Positions 1 through 8,423 are shown, counted from the stretch's first letter. The stretch: DNA of 64,000 nucleotides from Clostridia bacterium (GCA_900766585.1 CAAFVV010000038.1:1-64000), one strand, 5' to 3'. Notes: generated from the sequence alone by a model not told the origin. Translations and numbers: made by a program.

Positions 1-1
1 A

Positions 2-103
2 AACAGCTGTCTTTGGCTGTGGCTCGCGCTGCTGCTCGTCAGCGGCGGCATGGCGACCGGTGCGGCGGTGGTGAGTAAAAAGAAAAAGGGCTTTGCCGGG
101 TAA
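2..103 (+). CDS. C-terminal end of a membrane-anchored surface protein (partial)
   Basis: Only the last 33 codons are present; the gene begins before the window. The frame reads a hydrophobic segment (LWLWLALLLVSGGMATGAA) followed by a basic tail (SKKKKGFAG) and a TAA stop. This is the layout of a C-terminal membrane anchor with a cytoplasmic positive stop. The ends of the GH5-like protein at 14581 and the SGNH protein at 57833 look the same, so this is probably another exported, anchored protein. Nothing can be said about its main domain. Confidence 0.55.
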   Translation, partial: NSCLWLWLALLLVSGGMATGAAVVSKKKKGFAG

Positions 104-120
104 ATCAGAAAACAGCATAA

Positions 121-158
121 ACGGGCAGGTGCACATTTCGTGCGCCTGCCCGTTTGCC
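121..158. terminator. Bidirectional terminator
   Basis: Fourteen-base arms (121-134 and 140-153, one G-U pair) form a stable stem between two convergent genes. Short T-rich flanks lie on both sides. It can serve the surface-protein gene on the plus strand and the MATE gene on the minus strand. Confidence 0.75.
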
Positions 159-166
159 GCTGCGGG

Positions 167-1585
167 TCAGTGTATTTGCCCGGCAGCCAGGGCGGCTTCG
201 CTGCCGAGCTGCCGGTAAGTGCGGACAATGAAGACGGCGGAGATGCAGGCGGTCAGAATATCCGATACCGGCATGGAGTATAAAACGCCGTTCAGCCCGA
301 AAAATACGGGCAGCAGCAGCGCAAAGCCGACGCCGAACACGATCTCGCGCACCATGGAGAGCAGCGTGGACGCCACGGCTTTGCCCATGGCCTGCATAAA
401 GATAAAGGCAGCCTTGTTGATACAGGCAAAAACGATCATGCAGAGATAAATGCGGAATGAGCGTATGGCGAAATCGGTATAATAGACGCTCTCATTTGCC
501 GCGCCGAAAATCTGTATCAGGGCGCGCGGGAAAATTTCCGCGATAAGGAGCGAGACTGTGCCGACACAGGTCTCGGCGATCAGCAGCCGGGTGAACAGCG
601 CCCTGACTCTGCCGTTTCGTCCCGCGCCCCTGTTGAAGCCGACTAAGGGTATGCATCCGGCCGCTATGCCGATCACGACCGAGATCACGATCTGGAAAAA
701 TTTCATCACGATCCCGACGACCGCCATCGGGATCTGCGCATACTGCTCCTGACCGAATATCCCGTCCTGCGCGCCGTATTTGCGGAGCATGTTGTTGATC
801 GCCATCATGGCCGCGACAAGCGATATCTGCGCGAGAAAGCTGCAAAGTCCGAGCGAAAGCGTTCTGCCGATGATCGCGGGCTTCGGCTTCAGATCCTTTC
901 GCTGAAGCCGGACGATTTTGGCATGGAACAGATACCAGACGGCAAGAACCGCCGTGACGATCTGACCGATCACCGTGGCGACGGCGGCACCCGTCATGCC
1001 CCATCGGCAGACGAAGATAAAAATCGGATCGAGGATGAGGTTGGTGACGGCACCGGCCAGGGTGGAGAGCATCGCAAACCGCGGGTCGCCGTCGGCGCGG
1101 ATGATGGGATTCATCGCCTGCCCGAACATATAAAACGGGATGCCGACCGTGATCCAGAAGAAATATTCCTTGGAAAATGCAAAGGTTTCGTCGTTGACCC
1201 TACCGCCGAACGAGGTCAAAATCGGCTCGGCAAACAGGAGATATACGGCGGTCAGGATAAGGCTGCTGATGACACAAAACACCAGCGCATTGCCGACACT
1301 GCGCGCCGCATTTTCCGCTTTCTTTTCCCCGAGGGCGATGCTGACAAAAGCGCAGCAGCCATCGCCGATCATCACGGCTATGCCGAGCGCGATGACCGTG
1401 AGCGGAAAAACGACCGTGTTGGCGGCGTTGCCGTAGGAGCCGAGATAGTCGGCATTGGCAATAAAGATCTGGTCTACAATGTTGTAGAGTGCGCCCACAA
1501 GCAGAGAAATGACACAGGGGACGGCATAGGCGCGCATGAGCTTTCCGATCTTCTCGGAAGAAAGGGCGGACGGTTGATGGTTCAT
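167..1585 (-). CDS. MATE family multidrug/sodium antiporter
   Basis: The 472-residue product is a polytopic membrane protein of the usual MATE length, with about twelve hydrophobic segments in two similar halves. The N-terminal region (KLMRAYAVPCVISLLVGALY) and the following IFIANADYLG segment are typical of the DinF/NorM-like MATE proteins of Firmicutes. These export drugs or metabolites using Na+ or H+ gradients. The ATG lies 8 bases after an AGGAGG site. The gene is monocistronic: convergent with the gene on its 3' side and preceded by its own promoter and a terminator-like hairpin in the leader. The substrate cannot be inferred. Confidence 0.9.
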   Translation of the reverse strand: MNHQPSALSSEKIGKLMRAYAVPCVISLLVGALYNIVDQIFIANADYLGSYGNAANTVVFPLTVIALGIAVMIGDGCCAFVSIALGEKKAENAARSVGNALVFCVISSLILTAVYLLFAEPILTSFGGRVNDETFAFSKEYFFWITVGIPFYMFGQAMNPIIRADGDPRFAMLSTLAGAVTNLILDPIFIFVCRWGMTGAAVATVIGQIVTAVLAVWYLFHAKIVRLQRKDLKPKPAIIGRTLSLGLCSFLAQISLVAAMMAINNMLRKYGAQDGIFGQEQYAQIPMAVVGIVMKFFQIVISVVIGIAAGCIPLVGFNRGAGRNGRVRALFTRLLIAETCVGTVSLLIAEIFPRALIQIFGAANESVYYTDFAIRSFRIYLCMIVFACINKAAFIFMQAMGKAVASTLLSMVREIVFGVGFALLLPVFFGLNGVLYSMPVSDILTACISAVFIVRTYRQLGSEAALAAGQIH

Positions 1586-1612
1586 GGTGTTGACCTCCTA
1601 AAAATGCAAAAA

Positions 1613-1649
1613 AATCATGCGTAAGTCCAAACTGGACTTACGCATGATT
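1613..1649 (-). promoter_or_regulatory. Attenuator-like perfect hairpin in the MATE leader
   Basis: Two 17-base arms (1613-1629 and 1633-1649) are perfectly complementary around a 3-base loop. On the minus strand the hairpin is followed at once by seven T residues, then by the AGGAGG of the MATE gene. It therefore looks like an intrinsic terminator inside the leader, between promoter and start codon. An ATG in the 5' arm opens a 15-codon reading frame that crosses the hairpin and ends in TAG within the ribosome site. That is the layout expected of ribosome-mediated attenuation, but this mini-ORF lacks a good ribosome site. Confidence 0.6.
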
Positions 1650-1665
1650 GCTGCTCGTTAGACTC

Positions 1666-1694
1666 AGTATAGCACAAAAAGCGAAAAAATACAA
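1666..1694 (-). promoter_or_regulatory. Promoter of the MATE gene
   Basis: On the minus strand TTGTAT (1694-1689) and TATACT (1671-1666) are separated by 17 bases. Transcription would start near 1659, just before the attenuator-like hairpin. Confidence 0.65.
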
Positions 1695-1845
1695 ATGGTT
1701 TTATGCGGCGCATTTTTTAAATACGCTGTCCGCTTTCCGTGCGGCGGACGGCATGCTTGCACTCTCGCAGAAGCGGCCGAATGATGCCGCACAAATTTCC
1801 GGCGGGCGTGACGGGTATACGGCAGTGGATTTTTTGACAATTCAG

Positions 1846-1854
1846 TGGTATAAT
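1846..1854 (+). promoter_or_regulatory. Extended -10 promoter of the LysR/UvrA-like pair
   Basis: TGGTATAAT is a consensus -10 with the TG extension. The -35 position (TGGATT, 1826-1831) is poor, and a TTGACA at 1834 is too close to be its partner. The start would be near 1861, leaving a 50-base leader before the LysR start codon. Confidence 0.5.
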
Positions 1855-1911
1855 GCCCTATGAATCGGATCCGGCAAAAATGCAGACGGAAAAGGAGGCG
1901 TGGGACGGAAC

Positions 1912-2832
1912 ATGCTGAAACAGCTGAAATATTTTCAGTCCGTTGTCCGGCTGAACAGCTTTTCACAGGCGGCGGAAGAAAATTTTATTTCCCAGTCCGC
2001 TATTTCGCAGCAGATACAGGCGCTGGAACGCGAGCTGGGCTTTCCGCTTTTGGTGCGCAGGAGCCGCACGTTCACTCTGACGCCCGCCGGGGAATATATC
2101 TACCAAAGGAGTCTGATCCTGACGGCGGATTATGAACGGATGTGCAGCGAGGCGGCCAAAATCGCCAAAGGCGATCGGGACTCCCTGCGGATTGGCTATC
2201 TGCGCAGCTACACGGGCGCGGAGTTTCACAGGGCGCTTGCGCGGTTTTCGGAAAAGCATCCGGAGGTGGATGTATCTGTCGCTTACGGCAACCATGAGGA
2301 GCTGTACGGGCTGCTGCGCACCGGAGAGGCAGATATGGTCTTCAACGACCAGCGGCGGGCGTTTTCTGACGAATATGTCAATCTCCTTTTGACAAGCTGC
2401 CGCGTCTGTGTGGAGGTGTCCGTACACAGTCCGCTGGCGCAGGCAGAGCACCTCTCGCTGTCCGATCTGAAGAATTTTCCCTGTATTCTGGTGGCTTCCG
2501 AGACCCAGCGGGAGGCGGAACAGGCATACTATCGCGATGTCATCGGGTTTCGCGGGGAATTTTTGTATGCGGAAAATCCGGAGGAGGCCCGCCTGATGGT
2601 GATCGGGCGCAAGGGATTTTTCCCCGCCGAGGGAGCGGGACAAGCGGCATCGGCGGAAATATCCGTCACCCGCATCCCGTTGGTGCGGGACGAAAGCCCG
2701 ATCCTGCAAAACTACTGTGCGTTTTGGAAAAAAGGCAGCGCCTGCCGCTATGCGGAGGAATTTGCCGGGCTGCTGAAGGCACAATTTGCCGGCGGCAATA
2801 CAATTCACGGGAATGGAGCGGCAGAACAATGA
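1912..2832 (+). CDS. LysR family transcriptional regulator
   Basis: The product is 306 residues, normal for the family. Residues 1-60 form the winged helix-turn-helix (NSFSQAAEENFISQSAISQ is the recognition region), followed by the linker helix and a substrate-binding-like effector domain. I chose ATG 1912 over GTG 1900, because the AGGAGG at 1893-1898 would nearly touch the GTG. The C-terminus overlaps the next gene by ATGA, so translation is coupled. LysR regulators often control an adjacent gene, here perhaps the UvrA-like protein and their own promoter. The effector is unknown. Confidence 0.9.
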   Translation: MLKQLKYFQSVVRLNSFSQAAEENFISQSAISQQIQALERELGFPLLVRRSRTFTLTPAGEYIYQRSLILTADYERMCSEAAKIAKGDRDSLRIGYLRSYTGAEFHRALARFSEKHPEVDVSVAYGNHEELYGLLRTGEADMVFNDQRRAFSDEYVNLLLTSCRVCVEVSVHSPLAQAEHLSLSDLKNFPCILVASETQREAEQAYYRDVIGFRGEFLYAENPEEARLMVIGRKGFFPAEGAGQAASAEISVTRIPLVRDESPILQNYCAFWKKGSACRYAEEFAGLLKAQFAGGNTIHGNGAAEQ

Positions 2833-5306
2833 TCGACAAAATGCAGATACGCGGCGCCAAAGTCCACAACCTCAAAAATATTGACGTGGATATTCCGCTC
2901 GGAAAAATTGTCGGAATCGCGGGCGTGTCCGGCTCGGGCAAGTCCTCGCTCGCGCTCGGCGTGCTGTATGCCGAGGGGTCACGCCGGTATCTCGAGGCGC
3001 TCTCCACCTATACCCGCCGCCGCATGACACAGGCATCCAAAGCCAGTGTGGACGAGGTCCTGTACGTCCCCGCCGCGCTCGCGCTGCATCAGCGCCCCGG
3101 CGTACCCGGTATCCGCAGTACCTTTGGTACAGGGACAGAGTTACTCAACAGTCTGCGGCTGATGTATTCACGCCTTGCCAGCCACCGCTGTCTGAACGGG
3201 CATTATCTCGCGCCGTCGCTTTCGGTCGCCGCCGGAAAGGAGCTTGTCTGCCCCGTGTGCGGCGCGCGGTTTTATGCCCCGTCTGCCGAGGAATTAGCGT
3301 TCAATTCTCAAGGTGCCTGTAAGACCTGCGGCGGCACGGGGACGGTACATACCGTCAATATGGCGTCGCTGGTGCCGGATGAGTCCCTGACCATTGACGA
3401 GGGCGCGGTTGCGCCGTGGAACAGCCTGATGTGGTCACTGATGACGGATATCTGTCGGGAGATGGGCGTGCGCACCGACGTGCCGTTTCGCGAGCTGACG
3501 GAGCGGGAAAAGGAGATCGTTTACCACGGCCCGGCGGAGAAAAAGCACATTTTCTATCACAATAAAAACACCGGGCAGGCGGGAGATCTGGACTTTACCT
3601 ATTATAATGCCGTCTACACCGTGGAAAATGCCCTTGCCAAGGTCAAGGACGAAAAGGGCATGAAGCGGGTGGAAAAATTCCTGAAGGAGGACATCTGCCC
3701 GGACTGCGGCGGCACGCGCCTGTCTGCCGCCGCCCGCGCGCCGAAGCTGCGGGGGCTGTCGCTGGATGAAGCCTGCGCCATGACGCTGTCCGGGCTGGTC
3801 ACCTGGGTGCAGGGCGTGCCCGGCAGCCTGCCGGCGGACATGCGCCCGATGGCGAAAAGCATCTGCGAGGCGTTCCAAAGCACCGCCAAACGGCTGATGG
3901 ATCTGGGGCTGGGGTACCTGACACTGGACCGCTCTGCCTCCACGCTCTCCACCGGCGAGCGCCAGCGGATGCAGCTCGCCCGCGCCGTCCGCAACCGCAC
4001 GACCGGCGTTTTATATGTGCTGGACGAGCCGTCCATTGGGCTGCATCCGTCCAACATCGTGGGGCTGACCGGGGTCATGCACGATCTGGTGGCGGACGGC
4101 AATTCGGTCATTCTGGTCGACCATGACACGCAGATTTTGAAAGAAGCCGACTGGATCGTGGAGATGGGGCCGGAAGCGGGGGCAAGGGGCGGCTATGTAA
4201 TCGCCGAGGGCACCATTCCCGCGATGGAAGAAAATCCGGCTTCGCAGATCGGGCCGTTCCTCTCCGGCAAAGCCGAGACAAAGCTCCGCACCTGCGCCGC
4301 AGAAAAAGAACTGTTTGCCAACGGAACGATTCATCTGTCTACCTCTCAAATTCATACGGTCAAACCGTTAGAGGTGGATATTCCAAAAGGACGGCTCACC
4401 GTCGTCACCGGCGTCTCCGGCTCCGGAAAGACAACCATGGTACTGGAAAGTCTTGTTCCGGCGCTGGATGCAAGCATCAACGGCAGCGCTCTGCCGGAGC
4501 ATATCCGCACGATCAACGCCGAGGGAATCCGGCATGTCAAGCTCATCGACGCCACGCCGATCGGGATCAATGTCCGCTCCACCGTCGCCACCTATGCGGG
4601 CGTGCATGACGAGCTGCGCAAGCTCTGCGCCAAGTCGCCCGACGCAAAGGAAAAAGGTTATAAAGCAAGTGACTTTTCCTATAACACCGGCCGACTTCGC
4701 TGCCCCGGCTGCGACGGAACAGGTGTTGTCAGTTTGGATGTTCAATTTCTGCCGGACGTCAACATTCCTTGCCCCGACTGCCGCGGCTCGCGCTATGCAA
4801 GAGCGGCCTATGGGGTGAAGCTCACAAATAAAGTCGGCAAATGCGTTTCTTTGCCGGAGTTGATGGATATGGATGTAAATTCCGCTATTGACTTCTGCAA
4901 GGATATGAAAACCGTCAGCCAAAGGCTGGCGATTCTCAAACAGCTGGGGCTTGGCTATCTCACGCTCGGAGAGGAAACGCCGAGCCTGTCCGGCGGCGAA
5001 GCGCAGCGGCTCAAGCTGGCAAGCGAGATCGGCAAGACACAGGAAGATTCCGTTTTTGTGTTTGACGAGCCGTCTATCGGCCTGCACCCGCTGGATGTGC
5101 AGGTGCTGCTCGGCGTTTTTCAGGCGCTTTTGGACAATGGGGCGACCGTCATTGTTATCGAGCATGACCTTGATGTGATCCGAAACGCCGACTATGTCAT
5201 CGACATGGGACCGGGCGGCGGAGAGTCAGGCGGCCGGATCGTGGCGGCAGGTACGCCGCAGGAGATCAAAGAAAACGAAAACAGTGTGACAGGCAGGTAT
5301 TTGTGA
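2829..5306 (+). CDS. UvrA-like ABC ATPase (UvrA2/DrrC type)
   Basis: The 825-residue protein contains two ABC ATPase modules. Module one has Walker A GVSGSGKSS near residue 32, zinc-finger pairs CPVC and CKTC, signature LSTGERQRMQLA and Walker B LYVLDEPSIGLHP. Module two has GVSGSGKTT near residue 527, CPGC and CPDC, signature LSGGEAQRLKLA and VFVFDEPSIGLHP. Housekeeping UvrA is about 940 residues; this shorter form fits the UvrA2 class, linked in some bacteria to tolerance of DNA-binding drugs. The first signature has STGE where SGGE is usual. Coupling to a LysR regulator suggests an inducible role rather than constitutive nucleotide-excision repair; that is inference. Confidence 0.85.
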   Translation: MIDKMQIRGAKVHNLKNIDVDIPLGKIVGIAGVSGSGKSSLALGVLYAEGSRRYLEALSTYTRRRMTQASKASVDEVLYVPAALALHQRPGVPGIRSTFGTGTELLNSLRLMYSRLASHRCLNGHYLAPSLSVAAGKELVCPVCGARFYAPSAEELAFNSQGACKTCGGTGTVHTVNMASLVPDESLTIDEGAVAPWNSLMWSLMTDICREMGVRTDVPFRELTEREKEIVYHGPAEKKHIFYHNKNTGQAGDLDFTYYNAVYTVENALAKVKDEKGMKRVEKFLKEDICPDCGGTRLSAAARAPKLRGLSLDEACAMTLSGLVTWVQGVPGSLPADMRPMAKSICEAFQSTAKRLMDLGLGYLTLDRSASTLSTGERQRMQLARAVRNRTTGVLYVLDEPSIGLHPSNIVGLTGVMHDLVADGNSVILVDHDTQILKEADWIVEMGPEAGARGGYVIAEGTIPAMEENPASQIGPFLSGKAETKLRTCAAEKELFANGTIHLSTSQIHTVKPLEVDIPKGRLTVVTGVSGSGKTTMVLESLVPALDASINGSALPEHIRTINAEGIRHVKLIDATPIGINVRSTVATYAGVHDELRKLCAKSPDAKEKGYKASDFSYNTGRLRCPGCDGTGVVSLDVQFLPDVNIPCPDCRGSRYARAAYGVKLTNKVGKCVSLPELMDMDVNSAIDFCKDMKTVSQRLAILKQLGLGYLTLGEETPSLSGGEAQRLKLASEIGKTQEDSVFVFDEPSIGLHPLDVQVLLGVFQALLDNGATVIVIEHDLDVIRNADYVIDMGPGGGESGGRIVAAGTPQEIKENENSVTGRYL

Positions 5307-5515
5307 TGAAAGTCAAGACCACCGGGTTACCGGCGTCCTTGACTGCCCGCGGAGGCATAGTGCAAAAATGTCCGGTGGTCGATTGCCCGTATAGTAATGA
5401 TGAAACGGAAATAAAAGAACATCCCAAGGCTGCAAAAAAACTGAAAACAGACGACATCCTGAAATCGTCGAAAGAAAAGCAAATAAATGCTGAAATCGCA
5501 GCAGTATTATGCTGA
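5306..5515 (+). CDS. Small hypothetical protein
   Basis: This 69-codon frame starts with an ATG overlapping the UvrA-like stop codon (GTG at 5303 is an alternative) and ends before the next promoter. It contains one Cys-rich stretch (QKCPVVDCPY) and a Lys/Glu-rich C-terminal half. I recognise no family. Coupling to the upstream gene is the main reason to list it; it could be a chance frame. Confidence 0.35.
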   Translation: MKVKTTGLPASLTARGGIVQKCPVVDCPYSNDETEIKEHPKAAKKLKTDDILKSSKEKQINAEIAAVLC

Positions 5516-5521
5516 AGGCCG

Positions 5522-5550
5522 TTGAAATTTGGACTGTGATATGGTATAAT
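5522..5550 (+). promoter_or_regulatory. Promoter of the XRE/PUA-like/deformylase group
   Basis: TTGAAA (5522-5527), a 17-base spacer and TATAAT (5545-5550) make a near-consensus vegetative promoter. Transcription would begin near 5557, about 45 bases before the XRE start codon. Confidence 0.8.
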
Positions 5551-5600
5551 GACGAAAATGGGAAATTATTGAATTGACAGCTGCGTATGAGGTGTAAAGA

Positions 5601-5810
5601 ATGGCCGCGAGCTATAAAAAATTATTCAAGCTTTTAATTGATCGGGATATGAAAAAGAAAGAACTCGCCGAAAAAGCCGACGTCAGTATCGCCACGATTA
5701 CCAAGATGGGCAAAGACGGGGCCGTGGTCAGCAGTGAAGTGCTTGTGAAGATATGCTCGGCCCTCGGCTGCACGATGGATGACATAGTGGAGATTATACA
5801 CAACGATTAA
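5601..5810 (+). CDS. Small XRE (Cro/C1-type) transcriptional regulator
   Basis: The 69-residue protein is a single helix-turn-helix domain: KKELAEKADVSIATITKMGK is the HTH core, followed by the family's typical ending CSALGCTMDDIVEII. Proteins of this size are common in Clostridia as stand-alone regulators, often beside mobile or defence genes. It lies downstream of a strong promoter and 58 bases before the PUA-like gene, so it may autoregulate that small operon. Confidence 0.85.
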   Translation: MAASYKKLFKLLIDRDMKKKELAEKADVSIATITKMGKDGAVVSSEVLVKICSALGCTMDDIVEIIHND

Positions 5811-5868
5811 ACAGCGGAAATTTTAAAAAAACAGGCTTCGCGGGGACGACAAAGAAGGAGTGAAAAAA

Positions 5869-7011
5869 ATGAATACCAGCCAATCGTTATTTGACATTCC
5901 GGACATAGCAGAAGAAACCAATTTCTGGATGGTCAGAACCAAACGGGGATGTTTCTTTGATGAGTTTTTGAAAAAAGGCTATATCGCTATCGGCTGGAAT
6001 TCCATTACAAGCTCAAGAATAAGCGCGGCAATGTCCCCGATTCATGCCGATAGATTAAAGGAAGAAATAAAAGGTCTTTACGGTGAAAGCAGACCGGGGA
6101 CGGCGTTAAACAAGTGTGTCCGTTTCTGTTATGAACTGAAGGATGGAGATATTGCTGTCATTGTGGACAATAATCGCATGGCGTTTGCCTATATAGGCGA
6201 GTATTATGAAGACACATCGGGGCGGTTAACGGTTGGATTGGAAAAAGAGATTCATCGGCAGATCGGAAAAGCCAATTTCCATGCGGACGGATTGATTTGT
6301 CCCTATGTCAAGCGCAGAAAAATCAAGGTGATTAAGGTTTTGAATGAGGGGGATGTGATCAGCCCTTATCTTCAAACGGCGCTGGCCAGAAACTGGCACA
6401 GCCTGAGCAATTTTAATGACTATGCCGAATTGGTGCTCAGCAGCTGCTTTGATGCATTTGTTTTTCAGGATAAACTCACCATTGCTTTTCATGTAAAGAA
6501 AAAGAAGCAGATTAATGTTCTGGATTTATCGAACTTTGTTTTAAATGCAGCTAAATTGTTGTCGGATGACCAGCCCGAAAACGTCAACGTCAAGACTACG
6601 CTCCATTCGCCCGGTGATGTTATTCTTGAAATATGGAATTTTATACAGGAAAATGCACTGCCGCTATTGATGTGTTATGTGGCTGTTTTCGGCGGAAAAG
6701 TGGGGAACTATGAGTTTCACTCCCTGCTGGGAATTGTCAAGAGCATGATCAATGCAAAATATGATAAACAAAAACAGGAATTAGAACTGAAGAAGCTTTC
6801 GGCGGAAGCAAGCCTGCTGGAACAGCAAGCTTTGGAGAAGGAACTGGAAAACATCGAAAAGAAAAGACAGCTCCAGTTAACATCTGTGGATACATACAGC
6901 CAACCGCTTGCCGCGGCATCCGAAAGCCTTGAAATTGAACCTTGCCCGGCGACTGTTACGGATCTTACCCGCATTATCAAAGCGCATCAGGAAGAGTCAA
7001 CGCCGCAGTAA
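5869..7011 (+). CDS. Protein with PUA-like N-terminal module, possible membrane segment and coiled coil
   Basis: The product has 380 residues. The start is ATG 5869, 8 bases after AAGGAG. Residues 17-45 (FWMVRTKRGCFFDEFL then GYIAIGWN) match the pattern opening the PUA-like module of Mrr/McrB-type restriction proteins, where it is thought to read modified bases. A segment near residue 265 (ENALPLLMCYVAVFGG) is hydrophobic enough for one membrane pass. The next 60 residues are a Lys/Glu/Leu-rich coiled coil, and the tail is polar. No nuclease motif is visible. It sits between an XRE regulator and a deformylase. A defence or stress-sensing role is an inference from the N-terminal module; the rest matches nothing I know. 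Confidence 0.5.
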   Translation: MNTSQSLFDIPDIAEETNFWMVRTKRGCFFDEFLKKGYIAIGWNSITSSRISAAMSPIHADRLKEEIKGLYGESRPGTALNKCVRFCYELKDGDIAVIVDNNRMAFAYIGEYYEDTSGRLTVGLEKEIHRQIGKANFHADGLICPYVKRRKIKVIKVLNEGDVISPYLQTALARNWHSLSNFNDYAELVLSSCFDAFVFQDKLTIAFHVKKKKQINVLDLSNFVLNAAKLLSDDQPENVNVKTTLHSPGDVILEIWNFIQENALPLLMCYVAVFGGKVGNYEFHSLLGIVKSMINAKYDKQKQELELKKLSAEASLLEQQALEKELENIEKKRQLQLTSVDTYSQPLAAASESLEIEPCPATVTDLTRIIKAHQEESTPQ

Positions 7012-7022
7012 AGAGGTTAACT

Positions 7023-7448
7023 ATGATTAAGGAACTGATGCACGATCCGCTATTTCTCGGCGGCAAGTCAGAGGCGGCAGCGAAAGAAGATGGGCAGATC
7101 GCACAGGATCTGCTGGATACGCTGATTGCACATAAGGACAGTTGTGTCGGTATGGCCGCCAACATGATCGGGGTGAAGAAGCGTATCATCGCTTTTCTTG
7201 ATGAAAGCGGACGGACTCCTGCCTATACCGTCATGCTTAATCCGGAAATAATCAAAAAAGACGGCGCGTATACCGCCGAGGAGGGGTGTTTATCTCTCCT
7301 CGGCGGTCCGCGCCCTTGCAGGCGGTATACCTATATCAAGGTTAAATATCAGGACACAGAGATGCAGACGCGTATCAAAAGCTATACGGGATGGACGGCG
7401 CAGATCATCCAGCATGAAGTCGATCACTGTGAGGGAATATTGATTTGA
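7023..7448 (+). CDS. def: Peptide deformylase-like protein
   Basis: The 141-residue protein has the three deformylase motifs in order: VGMAANMIG (motif 1, Asn in place of the usual Pro-Gln), EEGCLSL with the metal-binding Cys (motif 2) and QHEVDH with the metal-binding His pair and catalytic Glu (motif 3). It removes N-formyl groups from nascent proteins. It belongs to the short Firmicutes group, lacking the long C-terminal helix. It starts 11 bases after the PUA-like gene with a modest AGAGG site. Its last 159 bases overlap the 3' end of the opposing aldo/keto reductase frame. Confidence 0.85.
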   Translation: MIKELMHDPLFLGGKSEAAAKEDGQIAQDLLDTLIAHKDSCVGMAANMIGVKKRIIAFLDESGRTPAYTVMLNPEIIKKDGAYTAEEGCLSLLGGPRPCRRYTYIKVKYQDTEMQTRIKSYTGWTAQIIQHEVDHCEGILI

Positions 7449-8312
7449 GGCAGCACTGCCGTTGCTTCGCTGTCTCTCTTGCCAGGTCAGTGAAAATTCG
7501 ACCAGCTCCGGGGTTTCCGGTCTGCCGATGAGCAGTTCCCTTTTATCCAGTGCCGAAAGCAGTGATATTTCTTCGGCGGTTAATGTGAAATCAAACAGGT
7601 CAAAATTTTCTTTGATATGTGCAGGCTGTGCGCTTCTCGGAATAACGGCGATGCCTTTCTGCGTCAGAAAACGCAAAAGAATTTGCGCCGGGGTTCTGCC
7701 GTATTTCTCGGCGAGAGTAAGTACAGCCGGTTCGCTGAACATGTCATTCCGATTGCCCTGACCGAGCGGCGCATAAGCCATGTGCGCCACCCGGCTTTTA
7801 TCCATCCAGCTCCGCTCGTTGATGCGCTGACAGTAGAGGTTGGTTTCGATTTGATTGACTGCCGGAACAATATGGTTATAGGCAATTAAATCAAGCAGCT
7901 GATCCGGCTCGAAGTTGGAAACACCGATGGCCCGAGCTTTGCCGTCGGCATATAGCTTTTCCAATGCGCGCCACGCCGCATAGTAGTTGGCAAATGGCCA
8001 GTGCAAAAGCAGAAGATCAATATAGTCGGTCTGCAAATTGACAAGCGACTGCATAACAGTCTGTGCGGCGTTTTCGTAGGATTTGAAGTTCACCTTGGTG
8101 ACGAGAAACAACTCCCTGCGGTCAATGCCGCTCTGCTTGATTCCGTCACCCACTGCTTTTTTGTTGCCGTAAGCTTCCGCCGTGTCGATCATCCGATAGC
8201 CGTTTTGTACAGCTTCTGCAACTGTCTGGATGCAGACCTCGCCGCCAAGCATAAAGGTGCCGAAACCGGCAAGCGGCATTTGAACGCCGTTATTCAGCGT
8301 TAAATATTCCAT
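7290..8312 (-). CDS. Aldo/keto reductase with antisense-coded C-terminal extension
   Basis: Residues 1-275 form a normal aldo/keto reductase: GFGTFML start, DTAEAYGN with catalytic Asp and Tyr, LVTKVNF with Lys, DLLLLHWP with His, and the NADPH-binding IPRSAQPAHIKENF. It reduces aldehydes or ketones with NADPH. Members usually have about 280 residues; this frame has 340. The extra 60 or so residues (after VEFSLTWQ) are encoded opposite the end of the deformylase gene and look like read-through, not a domain. The ATG follows a GGAGG site. A MerR-controlled promoter precedes it. Confidence 0.85.
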   Translation of the reverse strand: MEYLTLNNGVQMPLAGFGTFMLGGEVCIQTVAEAVQNGYRMIDTAEAYGNKKAVGDGIKQSGIDRRELFLVTKVNFKSYENAAQTVMQSLVNLQTDYIDLLLLHWPFANYYAAWRALEKLYADGKARAIGVSNFEPDQLLDLIAYNHIVPAVNQIETNLYCQRINERSWMDKSRVAHMAYAPLGQGNRNDMFSEPAVLTLAEKYGRTPAQILLRFLTQKGIAVIPRSAQPAHIKENFDLFDFTLTAEEISLLSALDKRELLIGRPETPELVEFSLTWQERQRSNGSAASNQYSLTVIDFMLDDLRRPSRIAFDTRLHLCVLIFNLDIGIPPARARTAEER

Positions 8313-8365
8313 GATCCTGTCCTCCGTTTTTTATATTGCTCAGACGCTCGGTCTATGCTATATTT

Positions 8366-8396
8366 ATGATAACAAGTTCGGGTAACACGAAGTCAA
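8366..8396 (-). promoter_or_regulatory. MerR-type promoter of the aldo/keto reductase
   Basis: On the minus strand TTGACT (8396-8391) and TATCAT (8371-8366) are separated by 19 bases. This over-long spacer is the hallmark of promoters twisted into shape by MerR-family activators. The spacer holds an imperfect dyad (ACTTCG, 7 bases, CGAACT). The adjacent divergent gene encodes such a regulator. Confidence 0.7.
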
Positions 8397-8423
8397 GGCT
8401 TTTTTGCATTTTCGGAGGACAAA

